From the NCBI GenBank assembly GCA_947259505.1, contig CAMYLT010000005.1, positions 124,001 to 188,000 of the forward strand: a DNA stretch of 64,000 nucleotides, given 5' to 3'. Below, in pieces: positions 20,071 to 29,901 of the stretch; positions within the stretch are counted from its first letter, which is position 1; every line of letters begins with the position of its first letter. A model generated the notes under the pieces. The model ran no database searches. It was not told where the DNA came from and saw nothing but the letters and a program-made list of their open reading frames with translations. Both the position numbers and the translations under genes were made by a program. Origin of the DNA: an uncultured Porticoccus sp. GTDB lineage: Bacteria; Pseudomonadota; Gammaproteobacteria; Pseudomonadales; Porticoccaceae.

Positions 20071-20778
20071 GTGGCAGAACATCTCAGCGAAGAGGAACAG
20101 CTGGAGAGTTTCAAACGCTGGTTGAAAGAGAATGGTCTTTCTACCGTGATTGTGCTCGTACTTGCCGTGGGTGGGTATTTTGGTTGGGATTTGTGGAAGG
20201 GGCATCGCCAGGCACAGGCTGAGGCTTCGGCCATTCTCTACCAGCAAATGATGGAAGCAGCGTTCGTCAAACCCGGCGAGTTGTTGGACATAGCCCATCG
20301 TGAGCAGGTAACGGTCTTGGCTGAGCAACTGAAAGATGACTATTCAGGCAGCCAGTATGCTCGTTATGCGGCTATGTTGCTGGCGAAGCTGGACGTGGAA
20401 AACAACGACCTTGAAGCTGCTCTAGACGAGTTGCAATGGGCTGAGGATGGTGCTGATGAAGGCCTTTCTCTGATCATCAAGTTGCGCCAGGCCCGCTTGG
20501 AAGCAGCGCGTGGCAACCTTGATCAGGCCATCGATATGCTTGCTGGAGTTGAAGCCAAAACGATGGCTTCGGCTTATGCAGAAGCCATCGGTGATTTCCA
20601 GCAGATGAAGGGCGATAAACAGGCCGCCTACAAGGCTTATAAAGAAGCCTTGCAGAGTCTGGTGCTCAATGACAACCAGACTCGTACCATTATTGAACTA
20701 AAACTTAACCATGTGGCGCCTGTCGCTGAAGCTGCAGAGACAGCAGTAGAGCAACAGAAAGAGGAGGATGCCTCATGA
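20071..20778 (+). CDS. yfgM: YfgM family ancillary SecYEG-associated TPR protein
   Basis: The 235-residue protein has an acidic cytoplasmic N-terminus, one membrane segment (about 24-44, LSTVIVLVLAVGGYFGWDLW) and a periplasmic TPR-like domain that ends in a short acidic tail. In E. coli YfgM associates with SecYEG and periplasmic chaperones and modulates the Rcs response. The start is GTG, two bases after hisS. Its stop overlaps the bamB start (ATGA). Confidence 0.92.
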   Translation: MAEHLSEEEQLESFKRWLKENGLSTVIVLVLAVGGYFGWDLWKGHRQAQAEASAILYQQMMEAAFVKPGELLDIAHREQVTVLAEQLKDDYSGSQYARYAAMLLAKLDVENNDLEAALDELQWAEDGADEGLSLIIKLRQARLEAARGNLDQAIDMLAGVEAKTMASAYAEAIGDFQQMKGDKQAAYKAYKEALQSLVLNDNQTRTIIELKLNHVAPVAEAAETAVEQQKEEDAS

Positions 20779-21941
20779 AGCGCCTTTCTTGGTTCTTGGT
20801 AATGTGCCTGTTGCTTTCAGGCTGTAGTTCTATCACCAGCAAGTTGGGAAAATCCAAGACCGATGATGACGGTGAAAAAATTGCTCCGGCTCCGCTAGTA
20901 GATTTCCAGTCCGAAGTTAATCTCAAAAAACTTTGGTCAACGAATGTTGTGGGCAAAAACCTTTCTGTGAATGGTGGTATTCGTCCTGCTGTTCAGTCAG
21001 GCGTTATTTATCTTGCTGATAGTGAAGGCAACGTAGCTGCTGTTGATGCCGTAACCGGAGAGAAGAAGTGGAAGGTTGAGCTCGATACAGCTCTGGGTGG
21101 AGCCGTTGGTGTTGGCAGCAACACAGTATTAGTTGGCGGTATCGAGGGTGACGTTTTTGCATTAGAGGCGGAGACCGGTGAACAGCGCTGGCACGTATAT
21201 GCCACCAGCGAGGTATTGGCAGCCCCCGCGGTTAGTGGCGACATTGCTGTCGTGCAGAGCCAGGATGGCCGGGTTGTTGGTCTGAGCCTTGCCGACGGAG
21301 AAAAGCGCTGGCAATTTAAAGAAGACGTTCCTGTGCTGAGCTTGCGTGGTACCAGTCCGCCCATGATGAATGAGGATCTCTGTGTCGTCAGCTTTGCCAA
21401 TGGTAAAGTGTATGCGATCTCGCCTGAAACAGGATCGCAGGTATGGGAAAGCAGGATAGCTGTACCCCAAGGCCGGACTGAACTTGAGCGTATGGTTGAT
21501 ATAGACGGTCGACCTGTACAGGTGGGCGATGTGCTATATGTGGCAAGCTATCAGGGCCGAATCGGCGCATTGGCAATTGCCTCCGGCCGTGGCATATGGT
21601 TTCAGGATGCTTCGACAACCCATGATTTAGCATACGGCCTGGCGCAACTTTATCTGGTTCAGAAAAATGACGCAGTGAAGGCTCTACGCTCTAGCAGCGG
21701 ACAGCAAATCTGGATAAATGAACAACTTACATACCGAAAGCTGAGTAGCCCGACTGTGGTTGCCGGCAATCTCGTAGTGGGTGATGCTGAAGGTTATCTG
21801 CATGTATTATCACAGACAGATGGTCGCTTTGTGGGGAGAGTGAAAGTTGGTAGCGGGATTGCTGCCCCCATATTAGTTGATGGTGACTTTCTCTATGTCC
21901 AGGACAATAGCGGTAAACTCACAGCCTACAGCTTTGAGTAA
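20775..21941 (+). CDS. bamB: Outer membrane protein assembly factor BamB
   Basis: BamB is the beta-propeller lipoprotein of the BAM complex that inserts beta-barrel proteins. The lipobox LLLSGC gives Cys17; the mature 370-residue part is an eight-bladed PQQ-like propeller with repeats such as AVDAVTGEKKWKVEL, ALEAETGEQRWHVYA and ALRSSSGQQIWINE. It overlaps yfgM by four bases and is followed by a strong terminator, so it ends the ndk-to-bamB transcript. Confidence 0.96.
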   Translation: MKRLSWFLVMCLLLSGCSSITSKLGKSKTDDDGEKIAPAPLVDFQSEVNLKKLWSTNVVGKNLSVNGGIRPAVQSGVIYLADSEGNVAAVDAVTGEKKWKVELDTALGGAVGVGSNTVLVGGIEGDVFALEAETGEQRWHVYATSEVLAAPAVSGDIAVVQSQDGRVVGLSLADGEKRWQFKEDVPVLSLRGTSPPMMNEDLCVVSFANGKVYAISPETGSQVWESRIAVPQGRTELERMVDIDGRPVQVGDVLYVASYQGRIGALAIASGRGIWFQDASTTHDLAYGLAQLYLVQKNDAVKALRSSSGQQIWINEQLTYRKLSSPTVVAGNLVVGDAEGYLHVLSQTDGRFVGRVKVGSGIAAPILVDGDFLYVQDNSGKLTAYSFE

Positions 21942-21963
21942 TTGATAGTGATGGACGCTTTTA

Positions 21964-22001
21964 ATGCCGCCCTTTGCGCAAAGGGCGGCATTTGTATTTT
22001 T
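21964..22001 (+). terminator. Rho-independent terminator after bamB
   Basis: This is a perfect 28-base palindrome (ATGCCGCCCTTTGC and its complement) followed by a T-rich run. The stem is GC-rich and separates bamB from der, so der probably has its own promoter in the next 90 bases. In many relatives der is co-transcribed with bamB. Confidence 0.88.
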
Positions 22002-22090
22002 CGGGATTAAACTGAAGCAGTGCCTCCAGAGGACTGTGCCGCGTGTAAAAACGCACAAAATCCCACAGACAAGTTGTCGAGTACGGTGAA

Positions 22091-23488
22091 ATGATCCCAG
22101 TAATAGCATTGGTCGGCCGCCCAAATGTGGGTAAATCGACGTTATTTAACAGATTGACGAAGTCCCATGACGCACTGGTAGCTAACTATCCCGGGCTTAC
22201 CCGCGACCGCAAGTATGGAGAGGGCGCATATCTCGGCCGTCGCTACATGCTGATTGATACCGGTGGTATTACCGGTGAGGAAGAGGGTATCGATTCAGCG
22301 ATGGCCGCCCAGTCCATGCAGGCCATTGAAGAGGCCGATGCGGTGATGCTGGTCGTGGACAGTCGGGATGGCCTTACGCCGGTTGATCGTCGTCTGGCCG
22401 AGTACCTGCGCCAGAAAGGTCGTCAAGTTTACTTGGTGGCCAACAAGATTGATGGGATCAACCCTGATGTGGCCATGGCCGATTTTTTCGAGCTAGGCAT
22501 TTCAGAAATTTATCCGACTACAGCGACTCACGGTCGTGGTGTTAGGCAGTTGATGGAAGCGGTGTTGGCGCCTTTCCCTGAAGAGCCGCCGGAGCCGATT
22601 GAAGAAGATGTTCCCGAGCGTGGGATCAAAATTGCCGTGATCGGCCGCCCCAATGTGGGCAAGTCCACCCTGGTCAACCGGCTGCTCGGAGAAGAGCGGG
22701 TAATCGTATTTGACTTGCCGGGCACCACCAGGGACAGCATCTATATCGATTACGAACGTGATGGGAAAGAATATACCTTAATCGACACGGCAGGTATCCG
22801 TCGTAGAAAAAACGTTTCGATGGCAGTGGAGAAGTTTTCCATTGTGAAAACCTTGCAGGCAATTGACGATGCCAATGTCGTCGTCTTACTGATTGATGCA
22901 CAAGAGGGCATCGTTGATCAGGACCTACACCTTATGGGTACCGCAATTGAAGCGGGTAGGGCGTTAGTGCTGGCAGTGAATAAATGGGATGGCCTGGATG
23001 CGGATAACAAAAGTCGTATCAAGTCTGAACTCGAGCGACGTTTGAGATTTGTTGATTTCGCCGATGTTCACTTTATATCGGCACTGCATGGTACCGGTGT
23101 GGGGCATCTCTATGAGTCCATTGAAAAAGCGTATGCTTCAGCAACGGACAAATTGAGCACCAACCGCCTCACGCGGATATTGCAAGATGCTGTCACCGAA
23201 CACCAGCCACCTATGGTGCGGGGGCGACGCATCAAATTGCGCTATGCCCATGCTGGGGGCAAAAACCCACCCGTCATCGTTATCCACGGCAATCAGACAG
23301 ATGACGTGCCTAGTCATTATTCACGATACCTTGAAAAAGTCTTCCGCAAGGTGTTGGATCTGCACGGTACCCCGGTAAAGATTGAGTACCGTTCGAGTGA
23401 CAATCCCTATGCGGGCAAGAAGAATAAGTTGACTGCAAGACAGGCATCCAAGAAACGCCGTCTGATGAAACACGTCAAGAAAAGATAG
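22091..23488 (+). CDS. der: Ribosome biogenesis GTPase Der (EngA)
   Basis: Der is an essential GTPase for 50S subunit maturation. It has tandem G domains, each with [10 protein letters not shown] (near residues 8 and 185), DTGG or DTAGIRR switch motifs and NKxD (NKIDG, NKWDG), then a C-terminal KH-like domain (about 360-450) and a basic tail. The length is 465 residues. The ATG is 149 bases after bamB. Confidence 0.97.
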   Translation: MIPVIALVGRPNVGKSTLFNRLTKSHDALVANYPGLTRDRKYGEGAYLGRRYMLIDTGGITGEEEGIDSAMAAQSMQAIEEADAVMLVVDSRDGLTPVDRRLAEYLRQKGRQVYLVANKIDGINPDVAMADFFELGISEIYPTTATHGRGVRQLMEAVLAPFPEEPPEPIEEDVPERGIKIAVIGRPNVGKSTLVNRLLGEERVIVFDLPGTTRDSIYIDYERDGKEYTLIDTAGIRRRKNVSMAVEKFSIVKTLQAIDDANVVVLLIDAQEGIVDQDLHLMGTAIEAGRALVLAVNKWDGLDADNKSRIKSELERRLRFVDFADVHFISALHGTGVGHLYESIEKAYASATDKLSTNRLTRILQDAVTEHQPPMVRGRRIKLRYAHAGGKNPPVIVIHGNQTDDVPSHYSRYLEKVFRKVLDLHGTPVKIEYRSSDNPYAGKKNKLTARQASKKRRLMKHVKKR

Positions 23489-23521
23489 TCCAGGCTATTC
23501 TAAAAACGCGACAACCATCCC

Positions 23522-24007
23522 TCAGGCAGCGACGAGTTTCTCGTCGCGGATAAGCAACTGGTAGCTGGTAATAAAGTCTCTCGCAGTGCCTTCTACTCTA
23601 GGGCGAAAATGGCGATGCCAATAGGTAGCCAAGGCAGAAAGGTTGGCCGGATTTGGCAAGGGCTGTTCTGCCCGTCGATAGATCATCCAGGCAATGGCTG
23701 TAGCATACTTCAGGTTGGTTACCAGCTCGCCGTGGGGGTCCTTGAGGAAACTGTGCTGTCCGGCGATGCCACGTATATCACTGGCCAACTCCGGATGATG
23801 GATCAGGTACTTATCCCATACTGCCCGATGCATGATTGGTGTGATGTGGAATAACCCAACTCGCCTACCTTCATGCCAACCCCCCAGCCCGGACTCATGG
23901 GCGGCTGTTCCCATCAGCAAATTTTCCGCTGCCATTGACCATTCATTCAGGTAGTTTAGTGTTTCGCGGATAACCAAGTGGCGCAAATCCCCAGCAGTAA
24001 AAATCAT
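23522..24007 (-). CDS. Small lysozyme-like/phage-like protein of unknown function
   Basis: The 161-residue protein has no signal peptide or membrane segment. It starts MIFTAGDLRHLVIRETLNYL and contains LLMGTAAHESGLGG, in which Glu38 sits in a GTAxxES context reminiscent of the catalytic glutamate of lysozyme and transglycosylase folds, followed by GLFHITPIMHRAVWDKYL. Similar small proteins occur in phages and near phage structural genes, but that is from memory. The resemblance is suggestive only and no function is assigned. It is convergent with der (33 bases). A perfect 8-bp hairpin (GCGACGAG/CTCGTCGC) covers its last codons. Confidence 0.7.
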   Translation of the reverse strand: MIFTAGDLRHLVIRETLNYLNEWSMAAENLLMGTAAHESGLGGWHEGRRVGLFHITPIMHRAVWDKYLIHHPELASDIRGIAGQHSFLKDPHGELVTNLKYATAIAWMIYRRAEQPLPNPANLSALATYWHRHFRPRVEGTARDFITSYQLLIRDEKLVAA

Positions 24008-24072
24008 GATTCAGCTCCCGAATTGATTCAACGTTGCTATTAGGGTCTTATAATTTCTTTCATTATTAGCAG

Positions 24073-24106
24073 GTTATAAATATATATTCAATTAAAAGTT
24101 ATAAAT
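24073..24106. repeat. Pair of GTTATAAAT direct repeats upstream of putP
   Basis: Two identical 9-base copies begin 25 bases apart in a very AT-rich part of the 238-base gap between the lysozyme-like gene and putP. They could be a tandem regulator site or simply AT-rich promoter DNA. No clear -35/-10 pair was assigned. Confidence 0.35.
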
Positions 24107-24245
24107 AATTGGTAACTTTAGCATGCCGATCATAACGAATGGCTATTTATTGATCAGTGTCGGTATTGTCGATGAGTCGACCAGGGATGCGCAAAGACTA
24201 AATCTGGGAAATAATGCATAAGTAATCAAATAAAGGGGAAGTAGG

Positions 24246-25733
24246 TTGACCGAGTTCAATCTGCCCATAGCGCTGACCTTTATCTGCTATTTGATAGTGG
24301 TGCTGGTTATTGGTTTGGTTGCCTGGAGCAAGACGCGAACAGCATCGGACTACTTCCTCGGTGGCCGGAAGCTTTCATCCGGTGTCGCAGCGCTCAGTGC
24401 TGGAGCGTCTGATATGAGCGGCTGGGTATTACTTGGATTACCCGGTTATGCCTATTTGGCGGGTATTGAAGCTGGCTGGATAGCGTTAGGTCTGTGTGTC
24501 GGCGTATCACTTAACTGGTTGTTGATGGCTAAGCGATTACGAGTGTTCAGCTTTTATCTTGAAGATGCTGTGACACTGCCCTGTTACCTTCATCGTCGTT
24601 TTCAATGCCCTGGTCCCTGGCTCAAGCTGCTTTCTTCGGTATTTATCCTGTTGTTTTTTCTGTTTTATGTGAGTTCTGGTCTGATAGGCGCAGGTAAGTT
24701 GTTTGTGGCTGTCTTCGATTTTGACTATGACTTTTCTGTGTTGTTGGGTGCAGGCATCATCATTTTTTATACCTTATTTGGAGGGTTTTTGGCGGTTTCC
24801 TGGACGGATGTTTTTCAGGCGCTACTGATGACGCTGGCTCTGCTACTGGTCCCAGTGATCGCGTTGACAGTTTTGGGTGGTTACACAGTACTTGTCGCTA
24901 AGGTTGAAGGACCCAATCCCGCATTGATGTCCTTTTTTACCGACCGACAGGGACAGCCTCTTAGTGGCCTGATGATAGCCAGCCTCCTTGGCTGGGGACT
25001 CGCCTATTTTGGGCAGCCACACATCCTGGCCCGTTTTAAAGCAGTTCATTCCCCTCATCAATTGAAAACAGCGGCAGCTATCGGTATCAGCTGGTCAGTA
25101 ATGGTTTATTGCACCTCTATTGCCGTGGGTTTAACTGGCATAGCGCTGATCGAATCGCCCCTTGTCGATTCTGAACATGTGTTCATGGTGTTGGTTCAGA
25201 TGCTGTTTCATCCACTACTGGCTGGATTTCTGCTGGCCGCTATTCTTGCGGCGATCATGAGTACAGTCGACTCCCAGCTATTGGCCAGTTCTTCCACCCT
25301 GGCAGAAGATTTGTATCCCTTGGTTACAGGCCACTCTTTGTCTGAAGGGGGGCGCATAACCGCGGGTAGATGGTCGGTAGCCGTGATTGCGGGGATAGCC
25401 ACCACCGTGGCAATGGAGCAGAACAGTAAAGTGCTGGAAGTAGTCGCTTACGCCTGGGGTGGGCTTGGCGCAGCACTGGGGCCGGTGATGCTGTTGAGTC
25501 TGTATTGGCGACGTATGAATTGGCAGGGAGCGTTGGCAGGTGTTCTCATTGGGGGAATGACCGTGGTCATCTGGAAGCAACTCACGGGAGGCTGGTATGA
25601 CCTATACGAGTTGGTTCCTGGATTCTTCTTTTCAATTGCGGCGATTGTGGTGGTCAGTCTTTCAACTGCACCACCAACTTTGGCAGTGGTAAAGAATTTT
25701 GATTGGGTAGTAGCGTCTGTGCGTGCACAATAA
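24246..25733 (+). CDS. putP: Sodium/proline symporter PutP
   Basis: This is an SSS-family Na+/solute symporter of 495 residues with about 13 membrane segments. The N-terminus ASDYFLGGRKLSSGVAALSA and GASDMSGWVLLGLPG closely match PutP; the sodium-site region and AAIMSTVDSQLLASSSTLAEDL are also typical of PutP. The start is TTG with GGGGAAG upstream. Proline is the likely substrate, by sequence resemblance. No putA lies nearby. Confidence 0.9.
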   Translation: MTEFNLPIALTFICYLIVVLVIGLVAWSKTRTASDYFLGGRKLSSGVAALSAGASDMSGWVLLGLPGYAYLAGIEAGWIALGLCVGVSLNWLLMAKRLRVFSFYLEDAVTLPCYLHRRFQCPGPWLKLLSSVFILLFFLFYVSSGLIGAGKLFVAVFDFDYDFSVLLGAGIIIFYTLFGGFLAVSWTDVFQALLMTLALLLVPVIALTVLGGYTVLVAKVEGPNPALMSFFTDRQGQPLSGLMIASLLGWGLAYFGQPHILARFKAVHSPHQLKTAAAIGISWSVMVYCTSIAVGLTGIALIESPLVDSEHVFMVLVQMLFHPLLAGFLLAAILAAIMSTVDSQLLASSSTLAEDLYPLVTGHSLSEGGRITAGRWSVAVIAGIATTVAMEQNSKVLEVVAYAWGGLGAALGPVMLLSLYWRRMNWQGALAGVLIGGMTVVIWKQLTGGWYDLYELVPGFFFSIAAIVVVSLSTAPPTLAVVKNFDWVVASVRAQ

Positions 25734-25794
25734 AAAACAACAAGCTCGCATTAGATGCCTATAACAAGAAAGTTTAAAAATAGAGGATCTACAA

Positions 25795-26622
25795 ATGGAT
25801 AATTACCAGACTCTTACCGATGCCGCCACGGCTCTAATGATGGCCTATGGAGGCCAGCTGTTACTGGCAGTGGTTGTACTGTTGGGCGGTTGGTGGATGA
25901 TCGGCAAAGCGCTCTATTTTCTGGATAGGGCGCTGGCCAAGAGTCAGGCAGAGAAAACCCTGCGCAGGTTCTTGCATAGTTTTACAACTATTTTGTTGAA
26001 AGGCGTGTTGCTCGTCATTGTGGCCTCCATGATCGGTGTTGAAACGGCCTCACTGATAGCCTTGCTCGGTGCAGCTGGGTTGGCTGTAGGGCTGGCGCTG
26101 CAAGGCAGTCTGGCCAATTTTGCCGGTGGCGTTTTGATTCTGTTCTTCAAGCCCTTTAAGGCGGGTGATGAGATCGAGGCACAAGGGTATCGGGGCGTAG
26201 TAGAAGAAATTCAGATTTTTAACACCATCCTCAAAACCCGTGACAACGAGGTGGTGGTCATTCCCAACGGCATTCTCTCTAATGGTTGTCTGAAAAATAT
26301 TTTTTCCGAGTCGACACGCCGAGTGGACATGACATTTGGCATTAGTTATGAGGACGACATCCTGAAGGCCAAGCAGGTTATTCGGCAGGTGCTGGATGCA
26401 GATCCTAAAGTGTTAGACACGCCAGCAGCAGATATTTTTGTCAGTGCCCACGGTGACAGTTCCATTAACCTGTTGGTGCGTCCTTGGTGTGAGACGAAGA
26501 ATTTCTGGGAGGTCTATTTCGGTACTATGGAAAACCTCAAATTGGCCTTTGATCGTGAAGGTATCACTATTCCCTTCCCGCAGCGGGATGTACATATCAA
26601 GGCTGGACGTCATCAAGGCTAA
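25795..26622 (+). CDS. mscS: Small-conductance mechanosensitive channel (MscS family)
   Basis: The 275-residue product has three membrane segments; the pore helix and following beta domain show AAGLAVGLALQGSLANFAGG, then VLILFFKPFKAGDEIE and TRDNEVVVIPNG. Length and layout match E. coli MscS (286). It would open under membrane tension to release solutes during osmotic downshock. The proline transporter upstream gives an osmotic context, though 61 bases separate them. Confidence 0.94.
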   Translation: MDNYQTLTDAATALMMAYGGQLLLAVVVLLGGWWMIGKALYFLDRALAKSQAEKTLRRFLHSFTTILLKGVLLVIVASMIGVETASLIALLGAAGLAVGLALQGSLANFAGGVLILFFKPFKAGDEIEAQGYRGVVEEIQIFNTILKTRDNEVVVIPNGILSNGCLKNIFSESTRRVDMTFGISYEDDILKAKQVIRQVLDADPKVLDTPAADIFVSAHGDSSINLLVRPWCETKNFWEVYFGTMENLKLAFDREGITIPFPQRDVHIKAGRHQG

Positions 26623-26638
26623 GTTAGGGTAGGTCGCG

Positions 26639-27151
26639 GTGGGGCGTATTGAGGTTCTAATTGGTGACATTACGGGGCTCTCCGTCGATGTGGTGGTCAA
26701 TGCCGCCAATAGCCAGCTGGCTGGAGGTGGCGGTGTCGATGGCGCCATTCACCGGGCAGCCGGTCACCAACAGCTTCAGAATGCTTGCCGACAGCTGGGT
26801 GGTTGCCCTACCGGGCAGGTCAAAGTTACCCCCGCCTTTAACTTGTCAGCGAAATATATTTTCCATGCCGTGGGACCAGTATGGTATGGCGGGCAGCGCG
26901 GTGAGCCTGCGTTATTAGCCAGTTGTTATCGCCAGGCCATGTCATTGGCAGGGGAGCTGAATGTGGCCAGTATTGCCTTTCCGGCGATCAGTTGCGGCAT
27001 CTACGGCTATCCTCCAGAGTTGGCTGTTCCTGTTGCTATTGAAGAGGTGAAGAGCGCGCTGGAAAAAAATTGTACTCTTCAGCGGGTGATCTTTTGTTGC
27101 TGTGACCAGTCAATGGCAGAAGGTTACCAACGTTATCTGAATTCTCCCTAG
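26639..27151 (+). CDS. Macrodomain protein, probable O-acetyl-ADP-ribose deacetylase
   Basis: The 170-residue product is a single macro domain of the YmdB/MacroD type: VLIGDITGLSVDVVVNAANS, then GGGGVDGAIHRAAG, and FPAISCGIYGYPPELA. These are the ADP-ribose-binding loops; family members hydrolyse O-acetyl-ADP-ribose or remove mono-ADP-ribose. The start is GTG, 16 bases after mscS, so the two may share a transcript. The physiological substrate is unknown. Confidence 0.92.
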   Translation: MGRIEVLIGDITGLSVDVVVNAANSQLAGGGGVDGAIHRAAGHQQLQNACRQLGGCPTGQVKVTPAFNLSAKYIFHAVGPVWYGGQRGEPALLASCYRQAMSLAGELNVASIAFPAISCGIYGYPPELAVPVAIEEVKSALEKNCTLQRVIFCCCDQSMAEGYQRYLNSP

Positions 27152-27392
27152 CTGCTAGGGTGATCGCGGCATGTAGAGCCTGACAGTTTCAAATGGCCAG
27201 ATGCCAACTGGGTTGTAGATAATCTTTATTGGCAGCTTTCAGTCAAAAGACAACACAAAAAACTATCTATTCGATATTTATAATTAATTCTTACAATCGA
27301 TTGGTCTGGGTTAAGATTCACTTCAACAAATCAACAGGTTGTAGCACACCACAATAGAGCAAGGCCCATTGGGTCATTTATGGAGAGATGAT

Positions 27393-27917
27393 ATGCAAAA
27401 CCGTGTTCCCCACGTCGTTTTCAAAACGCGTGTCCGCAATGAAGCACTGGGCGGCCCGAATCCCTATGAGTGGAAAGACCTGAGTAGCGATGACATTTTT
27501 AAAGGCAAAAATGTCGTGGTGTTCTCATTGCCGGGTGCGTTTACCCCAACCTGTTCTACTTCGCACCTGCCTCGTTATGAAGAACTCTACGGGGAATTCA
27601 AGGCGCAGGGGGTCGATGCGGTGGTCTGCGTGTCAGTGAACGATGCGTTTGTGATGTTCCAATGGGGCAAAAGCCAAAATGCCAAGAATGTGTTCCTGTT
27701 ACCGGACGGCAACGCGGAGTTCACCCGTAAAATGGGTATGTTGGTGGATAAACACAACCTTGGCTTTGGTCAGCGCAGCTGGCGGTATTCAATGTATGTT
27801 GAAGATGGCGAAATCCAGAAGCTCTTTGTTGAGCCAGGGTTTGAGGACAATTGTCCAGCCGACCCCTTTGACGTGTCAGATGCAGATACCATGCTGAATT
27901 ACCTGAAAAGCCGCTGA
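27393..27917 (+). CDS. Peroxiredoxin of the Prx5/PMP20 type
   Basis: The 174-residue thiol peroxidase has the signature [19 protein letters not shown] with peroxidatic Cys54. The short NAxVF and PGFEDN segments further on mark the Prx5 subfamily. Some relatives fuse a glutaredoxin domain at the C-terminus; this one does not, so it needs an external reductant. The ATG follows GGAGAGATG. It is monocistronic: a 241-base upstream gap and its own terminator. Confidence 0.93.
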   Translation: MQNRVPHVVFKTRVRNEALGGPNPYEWKDLSSDDIFKGKNVVVFSLPGAFTPTCSTSHLPRYEELYGEFKAQGVDAVVCVSVNDAFVMFQWGKSQNAKNVFLLPDGNAEFTRKMGMLVDKHNLGFGQRSWRYSMYVEDGEIQKLFVEPGFEDNCPADPFDVSDADTMLNYLKSR

Positions 27918-27930
27918 AAACTACAGATCA

Positions 27931-27971
27931 GGGGAAGTGGAGTTCGCGAATTCTCTTCCCCTTTTATTTTT
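27931..27971 (+). terminator. Rho-independent terminator after the peroxiredoxin gene
   Basis: GGGGAAG pairs with CTTCCCC around a further near-palindrome (GAGTTCGCGAATTC), followed by TTTTATTTTT. It lies 13 bases after the stop codon. Confidence 0.85.
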
Positions 27972-28058
27972 CGAAACTCCAGCAATACGCTTGGCATGGC
28001 CTACAACTATAAAGAGGAATCGAAAAGACATGCCTCTACATTCGGATAGGTGAATGCC

Positions 28059-29444
28059 ATGAAATACCGCAGTGAAAATGATTCCCTGGGAACCGTAAAA
28101 GTACCGGATAAAGCCCTATGGGGAGCCCAGACCCAGCGCGCCAGCGAAAATTTCCCCCATCTGGGTTACAGCATGCCCTGGGGAGTCATCGAAGCCCTCG
28201 TAACGATCAAAAAGGCCGCGGCTATGGCCAATGCGGACTTGGGTGAGTTGGATGCAGCTCTGAAAAATCTCATTGTCCAGGCTTGTGATGAAATACTGGC
28301 TCGTCGGCATGACGACCAGTTCCCATTACCGGTTTGGCAAAGTGGCAGCGGTACTCAGAGCAACATGAATGTGAACGAGGTGATTGCCAACCGCGCCAAT
28401 GAAATTGCCGGTGGCCAGCGTGGCGACAAGCAGCCGGTTCACCCCAATGATCATGTCAATCGCTCACAATCTTCTAACGACGTATTTCCTACTGCGATGC
28501 ACCTGGCGGTGTTGGTGGCTCTGGAGCAACAGCTGCTCCCTGCAATTGTGCAGCTAAGGGACGCTTTACAGGGCAAAACATGTACCTTTGCTAACATGTG
28601 GAAAGTGGGTAGAACTCATTTGATGGACGCTGCACCCATGACACTGGGACAGGAATTTAGTGGCTACGTTGCTCAGCTGGATATCACTATCGGTCAATTA
28701 CACCTCGTCATGGAGGGACTCTATCCTTTGGCAATAGGCGGTACCGCTGTTGGCACCGGATTGAATACCCCGGCGGGTTGGCAGACTGCTGTGATAGCTC
28801 AGTTGTGTTCATTAACTGGCTTGCCGCTCACTTCTGCCTCGAATAAATTTGCAGCTTTATCCAGTCACGGCCCGCTATTGGCGGCCAGTGGCGCATTGCG
28901 TCAGCTCGCTTCCGACCTGCTGGTAATGGGTAACAATTTGCGGATGCTGGCCAGTGGTCCGCGGGCGGGCTTGGGGGAAATCCAGTTACCGGCCAATGAG
29001 CCGGGCAGCTCCATCATGCCCGGCAAGGTGAATCCTACCCAAATTGAGTCGATTACCATGATTGCCGTTCAGGTCATCGGCTACGATGCGGCTATTGCTG
29101 CGGCCTGTTCCCAGGGCCACCTGCAACTGAACGTATTCAAGCCCTTGATCGTTCAAAATGTACTGGCCGCGATAGCCTTGTTATCGGCCGGTACAGAACA
29201 TTTTGTAAAGCATTGTGTTGCAGGTCTGGAATGCAATCGGGACAAGTTGACTGATAATGTAGAGCGTTCCCTGATGATCGTCACGGCGCTGACGCCACAG
29301 TTGGGTTATGACAAAGCTGCGGACATTGCCAAGTATGCCCAGAAGCACAATCTGACCATTCGCCAGGTATTGCTGGAGCAAAATATTCTTAGTGGTGAAG
29401 AGTTCGATCAGTTGATCAAACATCATGTTCTTGGGGAGAGCTGA
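28059..29444 (+). CDS. fumC: Class II fumarate hydratase FumC
   Basis: FumC interconverts fumarate and malate in the TCA cycle; the class II enzyme is iron-independent and oxidant-stable. The fumarase/aspartase signature GSSIMPGKVNPTQIES is present, with GSGTQSNMNVNEVIANRA near residue 100 and the NDHVNRSQSSNDVFPTAMH segment. The length is 461 residues. The ATG has GGATAGG 8 bases upstream; an in-frame GTG 9 bases earlier is less likely. It follows the peroxiredoxin gene. Convergent with the DUF1232 gene. Confidence 0.96.
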   Translation: MKYRSENDSLGTVKVPDKALWGAQTQRASENFPHLGYSMPWGVIEALVTIKKAAAMANADLGELDAALKNLIVQACDEILARRHDDQFPLPVWQSGSGTQSNMNVNEVIANRANEIAGGQRGDKQPVHPNDHVNRSQSSNDVFPTAMHLAVLVALEQQLLPAIVQLRDALQGKTCTFANMWKVGRTHLMDAAPMTLGQEFSGYVAQLDITIGQLHLVMEGLYPLAIGGTAVGTGLNTPAGWQTAVIAQLCSLTGLPLTSASNKFAALSSHGPLLAASGALRQLASDLLVMGNNLRMLASGPRAGLGEIQLPANEPGSSIMPGKVNPTQIESITMIAVQVIGYDAAIAAACSQGHLQLNVFKPLIVQNVLAAIALLSAGTEHFVKHCVAGLECNRDKLTDNVERSLMIVTALTPQLGYDKAADIAKYAQKHNLTIRQVLLEQNILSGEEFDQLIKHHVLGES

Positions 29445-29450
29445 TCGCTG

Positions 29451-29828
29451 TCAGTCTGTCTTGGCAGACTTAAACCAGTGGGAAAGCCGTTCACTGGCGC
29501 GCGTCTTGACATCATCATCTATGTAGCTGGAAATTGTGGCCACCGCTGCCAGAATGGCAGCCAGATCATCGGTGTAACCGGATCCCGGAATAAAGTCGGG
29601 AATGGTATCAGTTGGAAGAATAAAGTAGGCGAGGGCGCTATATACAGCGGCTTTGGCCCAAGCAGGTGTGTTGGGTTTTCGGGAGGCGTAGTAGAGCCAC
29701 AGGCTTTTCTCCACAAGCTCCTTGCCAGCCGCAAAGGCAGCATGTTTTAGCTTGATCCAGAAATCGCTGCTGGAATAGTGGTGTTCCTTTCCCGTTGTTT
29801 TGAGAGATGTACCCGTCTTTGTGCTCAT
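29451..29828 (-). CDS. DUF1232 (YkvA-type) protein
   Basis: The 125-residue protein carries the DUF1232 core AKAAVYSALAYFILPTDTIPDFIPGSGYTDDLAA. The ILPTDTIPDFIP motif is diagnostic. One amphipathic or membrane-associated helix precedes it. The function is unknown in the family; members are often annotated as membrane-associated. It is downstream of argS on the same strand (73 bases). Confidence 0.88.
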   Translation of the reverse strand: MSTKTGTSLKTTGKEHHYSSSDFWIKLKHAAFAAGKELVEKSLWLYYASRKPNTPAWAKAAVYSALAYFILPTDTIPDFIPGSGYTDDLAAILAAVATISSYIDDDVKTRASERLSHWFKSAKTD

Positions 29829-29901
29829 GGTCTTAAGAGTAGACTGCCTCTTAACAGAGTCAAAACCCGTTTAGCGAACGTTTTCCCTCCGCTTGGTCAG
29901 A

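Noticed and set aside
27240-27345. Possible OxyR site upstream of the peroxiredoxin gene
   Set aside because: The AT-rich stretch has ATCGAT-like fragments but not the four spaced ATAG/CTAT elements.
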